NCBI GenBank assembly: GCA_941918925.1
Contig: OW799233.1
Location: 114,821,833 to 114,885,832 of the forward strand
Length of the DNA: 64,000 nt
Origin: Phyto melanocephala
Lineage: Eukaryota; Arthropoda; Insecta; Diptera; Rhinophoridae
Direction of reading: 5' to 3'
Every line of letters begins with the position of its first letter. Position 1 is the stretch's first letter. The position numbers were made by a program, and so were the translations under genes. The notes under the pieces are model-generated. The model saw only the letters and a list, made by a program, of their open reading frames with translations, searched no databases and was not told the DNA's origin. This document shows positions 24,389 through 34,917 of this stretch, in pieces.

Positions 24389-24410
24389 ATTTGTTTTTGT
24401 TTCTAATAGA

Positions 24411-24496
24411 CCTGAATGCAACTTACGGATCGCTATCGAGATTGAAATTTTTCTCGAACGTTCGATCATGCTCGCATATCGTAATTCGCCCCCTGG
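24411..24496. mobile_element. Foldback MITE, CAGGGGGC family (copy b)
   Basis: An 86-bp palindromic unit running from CCTGAATGCAACTTACGG to CGTAATTCGCCCCCTGG with GAACGTTCGATC near the centre. It is related to the unit at 40965-41098, which carries CAGGGGGAAAATTATGG and CCGTAATTTTGCCCAG. Directly joined to a second unit on its right. Confidence 0.5.
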
Positions 24497-24595
24497 AAAC
24501 AAATTACGCTATACAACCGCTATCGTAATTTTAAAATTCTCAAACCTTTCGTTAAAATTTTGATCGCGTTCGTATGTCATAATTTGCTCCCTGAT
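24494..24595. mobile_element. Foldback MITE, CAGGGGGC family (copy c)
   Basis: Starts CTGGAAACAAATTACGC and ends GTCATAATTTGCTCCCTG. The left half (CTATCGTAATTTTAAAATTC) lines up with the left arm of the copy at 40965. Head-to-tail with copy b, sharing the CTGG at the junction. Confidence 0.45.
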
Positions 24596-24596
24596 T

Positions 24597-26074
24597 AACT
24601 TTATTGATTCGTTTATATTTTCATTTCCCACATGTTTATTTTTTACTAACCTTATTTTGATATCATTGATGTGTTTGAACCTCTGTCACTACGTACGTTT
24701 TTCCTATTGCTTTATTCAATATTAATTACTTAATCGTCCTCTTCATTTTACAAGGCCTTTTAAAGAGATTTTATATATGATTTTAAAGAAAATTTCCATC
24801 TAGAGATGCATACATTGAAAACATGTTTTAAATTTACTCGTAATCAAGTATATCGATTATATATTTATAAATCAATCGATAGACAATCTGACACACAAGT
24901 TAAGGAAATAATTAAAAATTAAAATTTTATGAGAAAAAAAAGTAGTCTGATGTAATAAAACAGCTTATATTTTTGTGGTTAGCAACACTGAGAGGAAAGT
25001 TGGCGCAGCTTAAGATTTAAGTAAAAAAAATAAAAATTCAAAGATAATTTCTCTTGAGTTAAAGACAATAAAATTTTCGATTCATGAGATTTTGAACTAA
25101 TTACCATGTATTCTTAATGCATGACATTATTATGACAGATATTTAATTATAAATTAAAAGCGGCATTACATTGCAAACTTTCCACAGAATTTAAAATAAG
25201 TGTAACTTGTGTTAAATAAACAATACAATCATCCCTATTCTACCCCCTCAAAAACAATGTTAATTTGGTTGTATGAATTTCATTTTTTATGCAAAATTCT
25301 TTTACAAAGTACAATAATTAACATATAAAAATTTTAGCTTAGATACTTTTGTTTTTCTATGAATATTTTATTTATTTATTCATTTAATTGTTATTTATGT
25401 CTGCGAAAGCAAAAAATAAATAAAAACAATAGTCATGTTACGCACTGGTGAAAAAGACAATAATAGATGTGGATGACGAATATATTATAATTTGAACTAA
25501 AAGAAAAAAGAAAATTATAATCGAGAACTTTTTTATAGTTTTCAAATATAAAAACTAAATAATTTGGAAAAAAAAACAGAAGACTAAATGTTAAGGCTAT
25601 CGAACTATAAAACATGCAAAAACCTTTATCCGTGAAAAATTTTATTAGTTCCTGTACAACGTTCACATTAAAATATTGCAGTCTAATTGGTGTACAACAG
25701 GGCTGATCAAAATTACTTTGATTATTAAAGTATCATTAACCTTTTCAAAATAGTGTAATTGATGTACAATTTAAGTATAGACGGCGCACGTTCGGTAATT
25801 CGGTCCAAACACGACACAAGCTTCATGGATCTAATCTACTCTGTGTTTTTAGTGCGCGATTAAACAAGAGGAACCTGGTAACTGTGTAAAAAGCACAGTA
25901 AAGGGTGACTTAGAAAAAATAACACACTATTCTAGCCAAAACTTATTTTAGGTCTAACAAATTATCACGTTAGCTTTTAAAAATGTGTCAGTATTATCTC
26001 TTTTAGATCATTCATATTAAACAGTTATTTCGGTCCAAATGGATAAAATAAATAAATTACAACTTTTAAACTAA
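24597..26074. other. AT-rich stretch, nothing firm
   Basis: No gene recognised. CAGGGCTGATCAAAATTAC at about 25700 looks like a transposon end, but no matching partner was found. The minus-strand frame at 25433-25666 is Phe/Tyr-rich noise. Confidence 0.4.
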
Positions 26075-26345
26075 AGAATAGACAAATTCTTAAGGCTTGT
26101 CGCCACACTGTCTTAAAAGTCATTAAACAGTATAAGTAAGACTTGAACATTGAAAGAGAACCTGGATCAGGAAGAAAAAAACGTCTATTAGATATTGGTA
26201 AGGCAAAATAAGTCGAACAAGAGCAACAAACACTTCTATCAGAAAAGCAGTTTGTAATTTTAAATGCTCTGATGTCTTTTTGCAAATTCTGGTTAAAAGT
26301 CGTATAAAGTTCAGAGAGTTCCAGATCGCAATACGATAAAGTACT
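26075..26345 (+). pseudogene. Tc1/mariner-type transposase, N-terminal remnant
   Basis: Plus-strand frames give CRHTVLKVIKQYK, then LNIERKPGSGRKKRLLDI and, after a frame change, NTSIRKAVCNFKCSDVFLQ followed by SRIKFREFQI. This is the paired helix-turn-helix DNA-binding region of a Tc1-like transposase, with the usual 'RKPGSGRK' linker. Stops and a frame change make it inactive. The probable C-terminal part lies at 27600-27860, separated by nested insertions. Confidence 0.6.
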
Positions 26346-26416
26346 TAATAGTAAAATAAAAAGATAAAATTTTATTTAAAAAAACATCCCTTTTGTGTGA
26401 TAAATGTTTAAACTTA

Positions 26417-27065
26417 TGAGGGGTTACTCTTAAGAAAACATTTTGTATTTACAATTTATTAACCCTAGTAATTCGAAAAATTTTAGTTTCGAATAGAATT
26501 ATAGAGTAACCCTCATGCACAGCCAAAGTTTTTACAACTTCTCGAATAATGGGCGAGGTAATTTAAAAAAAAAACAACCAAAATGTTTTTTGTGTGGCTT
26601 ACCTATCAGTGAAACAAGTCGACAGGCTCAGAGCCGACGACGCACCGCCGCCGCCGGGTTTTTTTTAAATGTCCACGCCGCCGCTGTTTTTGTCGGCTTA
26701 AAACGGCTCATGAAAGCCGCCGTTTTGATTAACTTCAGTCGACTCAAGAAGAAATTTTTTTCGAAACAGTGATGAAAAATTTAGTAATATTTTACCGTTA
26801 GAATTTTTTGAAAAATTTTTAGTGACGTCACTTTGAAATTTTGAGCCGCCGCCGCTTAAAAACTGCTCACCCGCCGCCGCCGAAAATTTTGCCTCGGCTT
26901 GTTTCACTGTTACCTATTGCAGTTGTGGCAAAAGATCCAATTATTTGTGATATCAGGAACAATAAAAACAGAAATATATATTTGGGGGATTCGCAGTAGT
27001 GTCATAAAATCATATGTCCTATAATAATAGCATGAAAAATTAAAACTATTGTGAACAACCCCTCA
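26417..27065. mobile_element. TA-flanked inverted-repeat element containing a hAT MITE
   Basis: TGAGGGGTTACTC at 26417 pairs with GAACAACCCCTCA ending 27065 (11 of 13 positions), and TA lies outside both ends (26415-26416, 27066-27067), as in Tc1/mariner-type insertions. An internal AGAGTAACCCTCA ending at 26515 could alternatively pair with the left end, giving a ~99-bp unit. It sits between the two halves of the Tc1-like pseudogene and carries the hAT MITE at 26607-26909. Confidence 0.45.
26607..26909. mobile_element. hAT-type MITE, 303 bp, GC-rich arms
   Basis: Terminal inverted repeats CAGTGAAACAAGTCGACAGGC and its right-end mirror GCCTCGGCTTGTTTCACTG are flanked by a perfect 8-bp target duplication TTACCTAT (26599-26606 and 26910-26917). 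An 8-bp duplication with CAG…CTG ends is diagnostic of hAT elements. Both arms contain CCGCCGCCGCCG blocks around an A/T-rich centre, making it by far the most GC-rich spot in the window. The two overlapping frames through it (26515-26772 +, 26698-26907 -) are products of the CCG repeats and are not genes. Confidence 0.9.
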
Positions 27066-27599
27066 TAATTAAGTGTGCTATTTTGAATTTGAATCAGCTG
27101 ATGGAAGACAATTATAAAAATAAATATTTTTTTTCATAATGCCAAAAACAAGTGAAAAAAACAAAGTAATAGTCAGTTTCTGCGAAAAGTACATTTTAGA
27201 TGTTGTAATGGCAGACTCAAGTAAATAAATAACAAATAAATTTAATTTTGTTTGATAAACAAAAACACCAGAGTCGTTATCCGAACTTATTTGATGCCAC
27301 CAGTGATTTGTTATCAAAAATTAGCAACTGCGCTTAAATTTAGATGTCGGCCCGATAAAATTATACAATGAACAGCGACAGCTTACAAAAACTATTGCGG
27401 CTTGGCTTAGCCGGCTTAGCCGTTTAGGTCTCTGCTTATTAAATACGACAGCACAATAAACATAGCGTACAAAGTTCTATTATTATAAGACACTTTTTGT
27501 TTGAAAAGCAACAACAACATTTCTAAACCATTGTAAAATTTGAGAACAATAGGACAATATGACATGATAAGACACCTTGTGAATCACCCAATTATGGAG

Positions 27600-27860
27600 T
27601 GTCTACAAAAACGGCTTTCAACTTTCGTAAAACAGCACAGAGTGCCTTAATTTTTCTGGCCCTATTTGGCATTATGACGCTATAGAAAAAAAGCCCTTAA
27701 GTGTTATTCAAAACAATATTAATTTTGTACCTTAGAAGGCAAATTCACCCAACTGTCTAAAACTTTGGCCTGTGGTAAGGTATTATTAGAATTAAAGAAG
27801 ACAGGAAAGGTATTCCAGAACATGTCCGATTTTAAGCGTCAGTGGATCACATCGTCCAAA
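27600..27860 (+). pseudogene. Tc1/mariner-type transposase, C-terminal remnant
   Basis: Plus-strand frames read …WHYDAIEKKPLSV, then QNNINFVP, KANSPNC, a segment resembling 'ELRPVERYW' and finally LKKTGKVFQNMSDFKRQW. This order matches the last third of an IS630/Tc1-type transposase (second acidic residue region, PPNCPELRP, C-terminal basic helix). Several substitutions destroy the catalytic residues. Most likely the other half of the protein begun at 26075, the middle being interrupted or lost. Confidence 0.5.
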
Positions 27861-28756
27861 AAAATAAAAAAATAAATCTTTAATGAAAGTTGATAAATTT
27901 ATCAGTACCGAGTAATATGCCAATATTTTATAATCTTTAAATTAATTTTCGAAATTTTAAAAATTTTTATATTGAACGCTTCAAGTATTTTATTTAACTT
28001 AAAAACAAGTAAAAGTTTTTTCAGACTCGCTCTTTCTCAAGTATGCACTTGCTTGTATCGTGTATATGGCCCAGAATTTCGGAAAAAGCTAAACATTTTT
28101 AATTCCTTCCTATTTTTTCTGATAGACAAGACTTAGGGATTTAATTATAAAAGTTAAAATTAATTAGGTTAAACATGAATGTACTAACTAAAACCACACA
28201 TATAAATCTTACTCCATTTTTAAAAAGCAAATATATTCTAAACGAAAAGCATTTACACAACTGGTGATGCGTGTAATGTCTGAAAAAAATTTTGTTGGCC
28301 AATCGAATGATTCAGTTCTTCTAATGGATCTTCTTTTTAAATAGTCATACTTATAATTGGTGTATTCACAAGAAGTCCTTAGTGCCGTATTGTCATAATG
28401 GCATAATTTTCCAAATTTTTTTTAACAATATTTTCTTGTTTATGTAAAAGTTGTATGTAAAATTTTAAACGCTTAAAATTATGACAATGCAGCACTTAAG
28501 AAAACTTTGTAAAATTAGCAATAGAAAAATATTTCTAGTATTTTTGGGTACACTGGTCCAAGCGCTATAATAAAGACAACTAATTGAATATGATTGAATA
28601 TGAATACATCGTTTTACTTCAAACCTGAACAAAAGAGGCAATAGTTTTTTAGTCAATAAAAAAATCCTTTATATAATGAAGTTTGCTTTACAAAAACTGC
28701 TTTTTTTTGCTTTTTAAATTGTTTAAGCGATTTAAACTCTATTTTAAAATCTATTT
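27861..28756. other. AT-rich stretch, nothing recognised
   Basis: No gene, RNA gene or terminal repeat found. The minus-strand frame at 28465-28656 has no recognisable motif. Confidence 0.45.
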
Positions 28757-28890
28757 ACTCGCCTGCGTTCTGCATTCCGAGTGTAATTAAACCACTGGAA
28801 ATTGTCATTGTAGTGTTATTGTTTATGACAACAATTTCATGGCAATTCCGAGTGATTTAATTCCACTCGGAGTGCAAAACACAGGCGAGT
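28757..28890. mobile_element. Foldback MITE, ACTCGCCTG family (copy 1)
   Basis: A 134-bp unit whose arms start ACTCGCCTGCGTTCTGCATT and pair, with about 20% mismatch, with AGTGCAAAACACAGGCGAGT at the right end. The centre has TTTATGACAACAATTTCATG. No clear target duplication. Related right-half fragments lie at 33651-33720 and 56738-56792 (shared CAATTCCGA/…TTTCACT order). Confidence 0.65.
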
Positions 28891-28970
28891 GTGTTTTATC
28901 AAAAAATTCGTTCAAAATTAGATAATAATAAATAGTGTTTTTTTAAGAGGCAGAAAACTGAAGATTAAAA

Positions 28971-29692
28971 CAAGTAATAGCGCTATATTCGGACATGCCG
29001 AATCTGATCATAGGTATAATGGCATCATCGTAGTTAAGCCTAGCTTTTTATTGTTTCCGACGCCATCTTTGATTTTGTCAAGTCTTTTCAGTTAATAGCA
29101 TATTGGCTCTCTTGGTTGTATAGAAACTAAAAACCCCAATTTTCGTTTTTAAATTTTAGAAAAAACACCGGAGCAAACACGGTGCTCTTATCTCAGTTAG
29201 TTTCAAACCGATTTGTTATTTTCTATCAGAATTAATTTATAATATGGTATCTTTACTGTGTCCAAAAATTATTAAGGAGCTTAAAAAATTGTATATATTT
29301 AAAAAAAATATATATATTTTACCAAATAATTTTTGCCTATAACTTTGCCGAATAGTGACCGATTTGTCCAAAATTCTTAACGAATATCTCTAGAGGCATA
29401 TCACATCTAAAAAAAAGTCACAGACATGTCTATAAATTATCCTAGGGCTAAACAATTTTAATTTTTTAAAGGTGGCAGTCGTATATATTTACTCATATTT
29501 TAGTATATCAAAATATTTCTAATATTTTGATACCACAAATGGGTCTTGTCGATGTGCGGAAGCATCAAATAACAGACTTCAACATACACGCGGACAGACA
29601 GACCCCATTAAGTTTGCAGAAAATATATACTTTATGGGGTCGGAAATAAATATTGTAGAAATTTCACACGAAAAAACAAACCTATGTATAAC
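28971..29692 (+). mobile_element. DINE-1-like repeat, decayed
   Basis: 5' hairpin TATATTCGGACATGCCGAATC, then motifs shared with the 38.6-kb copy (CCGACGCCATCTTTGATTTT, GAATATCTCTAGAGGCATA), and the 3' module with CACGCGGACAGACAG and TACTTTATGGGGTCGGAAAT. The final GGGTATA is lost (TATGTATAACTTTAAACTG). Older and more diverged than the A-rich-core copies. Confidence 0.75.
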
Positions 29693-30079
29693 TTTAAACT
29701 GTCTGTGAATCCATCCATCCTTTCGCAGTAAATCGGGCTGTATTTAGGCTATATGACATGTGGCAGGATACTGCTAGAACCACCACGCCATGTATGCTTA
29801 TTGATGACATAGCCATTTATTTATTTCTATAGCACAACTTGCAAACGTTACTTTGAAGTGAGCGTATTTACAATAAATTGACAAACTGAACTAATTTTAA
29901 AACAACCGAAAACTGCCAAATTAGCTGTCAAAGAAAACAGTACTAATAGCCTAAGATTCACCGCCTCTAAAAAAACAGCCTCTCGGAATCTGCAATGATG
30001 GGTATTAGTGTGTTAATATAGTATTTTTGTTAGTTTTTCTTTATTAGATAATTTTTTTTTTTGGTGTTACGTTACAAAC
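29693..30079. other. Unassigned stretch
   Basis: Contains a patch near 29780-29800 (CTAGAACCACCACGCCATG) like phrases in the repeat body at 17.5 kb, and otherwise T-rich sequence. If the exon call at 30080-30164 is right, this lies downstream of it on the minus strand as intron. Confidence 0.35.
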
Positions 30080-30164
30080 CTGGCGCAGGGTTGGAACCTT
30101 CCTGGGATGTAATTTGCTGGCCGGTGAAGTTGTCGGGTACACCAGTTCGTAACATTAAAATGGC
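30080..30164 (-). CDS. Candidate internal coding exon of an unidentified host gene
   Basis: An isolated 85-bp island of higher GC content. On the minus strand a pyrimidine-rich stretch ends in TTTTTATAG (acceptor AG at 30166-30165), and the island ends GCGCCAG followed by GTTTGTAACG (donor GT at 30079-30078). The first frame is open across all 28 codons and contains LRTGVPDNFTGQQITSQEG and SNPAP. Its third codon positions are mostly G/C in the central part, unlike the surrounding DNA. A second frame is also open, so this is not proof. I do not recognise the protein, and no neighbouring exon was found, so an intron of several kb on each side would be required. Alternatives: a short GC-rich insertion, since GTTACAAACCTGG and CCAGTTCGTAAC at its edges form an imperfect inverted repeat. 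Confidence 0.35.
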
Positions 30165-32073
30165 CTATAAAAACAACCTTTAAATTAAAAAAAATAAATT
30201 CTTTAAATATCAGTCGTTACAAATGATTTTTTTTTTTCTTAAAAAATTTTACGAATTTAAAAGATTTGCATTTCTTTGAGAGGCCTGAAATTGTAATACA
30301 ATTTATCTACCCTCCCCTTTTTGCTTTTTTTCGTTGAAATTAAAGCAGGCTTCTCTTTATTGTATATTTTTTAATAGTTTTTTTTTTGGCAAAATTATGA
30401 AAAAATCTAAAAAAAATGCTAAAAGATTTCAATTTTTTTGTATTTATATGTTTTTCTGTTTATGAGTGTACGGTAGAGTTGCCGTTGTTTTACTCAAGTG
30501 GAACTTCAGTTGTTCAAGCAACAACTTAATTTACTATTACTAACTGCATTTGTTGTAATAGTACGTATTACATGTTACACTTTACTCAAATGATAAAAAA
30601 AAAATAAAATTTATAGTTGTTGGTTGTAGAGCAAAAAAGAAACGAAGCAAAACACACCTAATAAAATACGAAACTGAGTCATTCACAAATATTACGTGGT
30701 TAAAAGCAATTTAGAAAAAAATAATTTGTAAATTTATTGTAGATTGGGTAAAAACAAAAAAAAATATAGAAAGTAAATGGCAACAACAATAAATAAAAAA
30801 AAAACTTCAAATAATGTCACTAATTGTTGCTTAAATTTGTTTTTTTTCATTCTCTTATTCGGCACGATTTAAACAAACAGGTGATGCAGAAAAGTTGTTA
30901 TTTTTTTCATACATGTAGTTTTAAAAATATATCCCAGTATTATTTTTTTTTATCGTTTTACTTATATTTTTTTTTGCCAAAAATATATTATCGAATACAA
31001 ATATATTCATATATTTCGTCTACAGGTTTAAAATTCAATTTAAATTAGCTTTAAACTGCTAGCAAATTTATTGCCTTAAGAATGTTGTGACACCTGTCGT
31101 TAAGAAACAAAACACAAAAAAAAACACATGACCGACTAACTAACTTTACCAACTAACAGCTTTACATAGTCAAAAAACAAAGTGTATAAAATCAACACAT
31201 AAATGGCATTTTATATTTTTATAAAGGACGGAGTTAAGTCAAACTAAAAAAAAAGTAAAAAAAAAATCCATTTAAATTATTTGCCAGCCTCCTTCATATC
31301 TTTAAAAGGCACAAGATTAATTTTTTTTATTCCAAAGGGGACTGGTATACATCTAACACACTTTTGGAAAGCAGTCTCTCTTCTAGATAAACACAAATGT
31401 GTCTTTAATACCGTAACCATTTTGAAAACCAACTCTTTTTTTTTTGGTATTTTTTCAGTCCTTTCATTTGTTTTATATCACTCTAAACAAATTTATTTTT
31501 TTATCTCACAATTTATTTTGTTTCTAACACTTTAGTTGTAGATTCGTTCGAAATTCTAAACCAAATAATTGAACTAGTTTTATGCTTTAAAAGCGTTTTT
31601 TTTTGTTCTTTATAGCAATTAATTTAGGATTTTTTTTTAGTTTGTTTTTTCAGAGGTGGTGACTACTAGATTTTTATTAAATCAAATTTAAAACATATTT
31701 TTCAAAGTAATTACATTAAATTTTTATGGTTAAAAATGTGACAACTAATATAATGGTTAGCAATGACAGGTAACTTGATTTACTTATAAGAATAAAGAAA
31801 TTCTTTTTTGTAGTTTTACACTTAAATTGTTAAAACTGGTTTTTTAAATTGTTGAAAACATTTGGCAACACGAACTTGAAGTTTGTTTATTATAATTTAC
31901 GTTAGTAATTAAGTAACATCTGCAGAGCCAATTAAAGTTAAAAGTGAAAGAATAGAATAAATTGTTTTTCAACATTTTATAACAATCTTAACACATTTAA
32001 AAAATCAAAATTACTTTAGTAACAATTAAGAGCTGTTTCGAAAGCTAAAATTTTTTTCCCTTAAAAATTAAGA
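30165..32073. other. AT-rich stretch, nothing recognised
   Basis: T- and A-rich sequence with no motif-bearing frame. The frames at 30824-31048 and 31281-31535 (+) are Phe/Ser/Tyr-rich and have no homologue I recognise. Confidence 0.45.
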
Positions 32074-32112
32074 TTATAACAAGAGTGCTATATTCCACAA
32101 TGCCGAATCTGA
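32074..32112 (+). mobile_element. DINE-1-like 5' end fragment
   Basis: AACAAGAGTGCTATATTCC then AATGCCGAATCTGATAAT: the terminal hairpin region only. Confidence 0.5.
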
Positions 32113-32234
32113 TAATACATATCCAGCAAAATAACACATTACAAAATGATGAGTTGAAAATACTAGAAAACAGTTCTTCATTACTTACAAATACATCTAA
32201 ACCCATTATTTAACACGGCGAAGTCATTGGAGGC

Positions 32235-32390
32235 AAGTACTTACCACCCTCGCTTAGAAATAGGGACTAAAGTGAGAACTTACCACCCTCGCTGGCAAAT
32301 AGGGACTCTTATAAGTACTTATTATGGTAGCTCATAAATAGGGACTTAAATAAGTACTTACTTTTATAGCAATATATAAGTACTTGATTT
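32235..32390. repeat. Tandem repeat, ~39-bp period, four units
   Basis: AAGTACTTAC followed by CACCCTCGCT, AAATAGGGACT recurs with starts near 32235, 32275, 32313 and 32352, then a partial unit at 32378. The first two units are the most alike. AAGTACTT is itself palindromic. No coding frame runs through it. Confidence 0.75.
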
Positions 32391-32674
32391 TAATAAGCTA
32401 AATAATCCATTACTATTATGGACTTAAAGAAGTCGTTCTTTTAAAAATAATAATTCGATTTGATTTGATTTGAAATTTGATACTGAGATAGTCAGTAGCC
32501 TAGATTAACGCATAGGCTACCCTTTATCACGATAATCAGTCGAATTCGCGGAAATATGCAATATACAACTTTTTGTATTTAGTTAGTCGGTAATTCAAAA
32601 GTTTTGAGTAACCAATATTTACACGTACTAGCGAAAAATAATAAATCATCCAACGTCGTCTATAAATGGATTTA

Positions 32675-33497
32675 AAACAAGTAAGAGCGATATATTCGGC
32701 CGTGCCGAATCTTATATACCCTTCACAACGTGTAGTCATGCAATAACAGTAGTTTGTGTCACCATTTACCCCATATGAAATACGTACATACATATAAAAA
32801 CATACATATATAAAAACATCCCATTGTAAAATTATAAATTCACGTATGTATGTTAAAAAAACAAAAAAAAAAATAATAAAAAAAAAATTTCAAAAAAAAT
32901 TATTATATACATACATAATAAATATATATAAAACAAAAAAAAATAAAAAAAAATTAAAAAAAAATAATGATAAAAATATATATAATATATTAAATAAAAA
33001 ATAAAAAATAAAAAAAAAAAAATAAAAAAAAATTAAAAAAAAAATTTTAAAAAAATTAAAAAAAAAATTTTTTTGGCTCAGCTGGGATTCGATGCCACGT
33101 TTTCCCTAACGAGTATACACGTTTGTATGTATGTATGTTGTTGTTGTTATGTTGTTTTTGTGAAAAGAAAATCGAGGTGGTCGTGGGTTTTTGCTCATAT
33201 CTCAGTTGTTTATGTACCAATGTTTCTGATTTTCAATACCGATCTCCTCCTGAATATTTCTGATATTTTAATACCTTACCCGGGTCCAGCCTATGTCGGG
33301 GGGCTTCAAAAAGTTGATTTCAACATACACACGGACAGACGGTCAGACGGACAGACTGACAGGGCTTAATCGACTCCCCTATTCATAAGCTTTCAGAAAA
33401 TATATACTTTATGGGGTCGGAAATGAAAATTGTAGAAATTTCACACGGAATGACAAACCTATATATACCCTTTTTCACTGTGTGAAGGGTATAATAA
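32675..33497 (+). mobile_element. DINE-1-like repeat, full length, A-rich core
   Basis: 5' hairpin TATATTCGGCCGTGCCGAAT, subterminal TATACCCTTCAC (32715-32726) and its exact mirror GTGAAGGGTATA (33482-33493). The core is a ~230-bp A-rich block followed by GGCTCAGCTGGGATTCGATG. The 3' module holds GGACAGACGG repeats, then TTTATGGGGTCGGAAATGAA. Very close to the copies at 55.6 and 62.35 kb, so the subfamily has spread recently. The 98-codon open frame at 33073-33369 recurs in the other copies because the DNA is repeated; it starts in the repeat and has no protein signature. Confidence 0.85.
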
Positions 33498-33541
33498 ATG
33501 TGCCTCACAGATATTTAACAACCTGAGTAATAACATAAATA

Positions 33542-33593
33542 GGTTGCCTTTCGTCCCCAAAACTACGCAAACGAAATCGCGGGCACACGCTAG
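33542..33593 (+). mobile_element. Possible Helitron 3' end fragment
   Basis: CGAAATCGCGGGCACACGCTAG followed by T resembles the GC-rich 3' terminus (…CTAG before T) of the Helitrons at 20.5 and 44.9 kb. No matching 5' end was found. Confidence 0.35.
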
Positions 33594-33650
33594 TATATTA
33601 ATAAATAGTACTAATGATAAAACCATGGCTGATTTACAACATTTTTTTTT

Positions 33651-33720
33651 TAGCTGTTGTTATAAACAACAACATTTCTATGGCAATTCCGAACCACTTA
33701 ATTTCACTGAGAATACAGAA
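33651..33720. mobile_element. ACTCGCCTG-family MITE, right-half fragment
   Basis: ATAAACAACAACATTTCTATG, GGCAATTCCGAACCAC and TTTCACTGAGAAT follow the order of the right half of the unit at 28757-28890. Confidence 0.5.
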
Positions 33721-33724
33721 AAAA

Positions 33725-34917
33725 AAGAAACAATTGACAATATTGAAATTTCTTTCTTTACTTATAAGCGTTATCTGAATCGAAAATTATTTTTAAATTG
33801 TAAAAGTTTTGTTTTAAATATTTAGTTAGAAGTGTTTTTATATTAAATTTGAAAAAACTTTATAAAATCCTAAAAACATATTAATCAACTTAGCAGGCCG
33901 ACTGCAAAAATACTAGTTTCTTTTTAGCAGCCTCGCCAAAACAACATTTTCATTTTATTACGACAACGATCTTGATATTAAATATCCAAAGCTATCATTT
34001 AAGCAGCATCTAAAAAAGAAAAAGTAAAAAAAAATTAAAACTTATAATCTCTTAATATTTATATATTGTATGTATGTATGCACATACATATTTATATGTT
34101 TATGTATGTATGTATGTATGTATGTTTTTTTTTTCTTAAAATCCACCATTCACATGACATTATTTTTTACTCTCGTACGCTTTAGTCAGTCCGTCATTGA
34201 TTTAATGTTTACGAGTGCAAATAAAAATGGTTGTGATGATGATTATTTTTAGTAGATAGATGATAATATTATTAATATTACTCTTTTGCTATTTCTGCAA
34301 TAGTAAAATATATAAAATATTTAAAATGTTTGCGTTTTTCTTTGAATTAGAAAAAAAAAACAGTACCAACACGAACAGACATGTCTCTTAACAAAATATT
34401 TGAAAAATGAACACGTTTTAATGCCATAAAAAATAACAGCAGTTTGTTATATCGCCATTAAACGTACTACGTTAGAAGCTGCTGTTGTTAGTAGCCGCCA
34501 TATAGCGTGAGAAACTTTTATATATGTATATGCAAGTAGTTAATTGATTTTTCACACAATACCTATTTGTTTTAAATACATCTAAATACAGCAAAATAAT
34601 GTCTAAATACATAAGCTGTTCATAAAATAATATTTATTTTAATAACAAACTTAACTCCTACTTATGAATAAAATATCAAGTGTTTAAACATTAATAAGAA
34701 TGACAGTTTTTTATAATAATTAATGACGATAGCTTTTGACTCTCTCAGGGTGTCCCAAATTCAGAGTTTAAAAAACGCTTCATACTATAATTAGTGCTTA
34801 ATAGCTTGTATAGAAAATTCTACATCAACAGCAATAGTAACAGGCAGGGAAAATATGATGTTGTTAAATTTAATGTAATATAATTAATATTCAACCGTGT
34901 CAATTGTTAATTTTGAT
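33725..34917. other. AT-rich stretch with a TATG microsatellite
   Basis: A (GTAT/ATGT)n microsatellite covers about 34067-34124. No gene or element ends were recognised in the rest. The 60-codon frame at 34070-34252 (+) starts within the microsatellite. Confidence 0.5.

Noticed and set aside
26515..26772. 85-codon frame with Arg/Ala-rich segment
   Set aside because: Reads through the CCG tracts of the hAT MITE and crosses its boundary and target duplication.
33073..33369. Recurring open frame (also at 56055-56291 and 62698-63126) with a shared peptide as a possible conserved small protein
   Set aside because: It lies entirely in the DINE-1-like repeat, its conservation is that of the DNA repeat, the C-terminal part translates the GGACAGAC minisatellite, and the copies start at different codons, mostly without good context.
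34067..34124. TATG array as a regulatory or telomeric repeat
   Set aside because: A simple tetranucleotide microsatellite of the kind scattered throughout the window.
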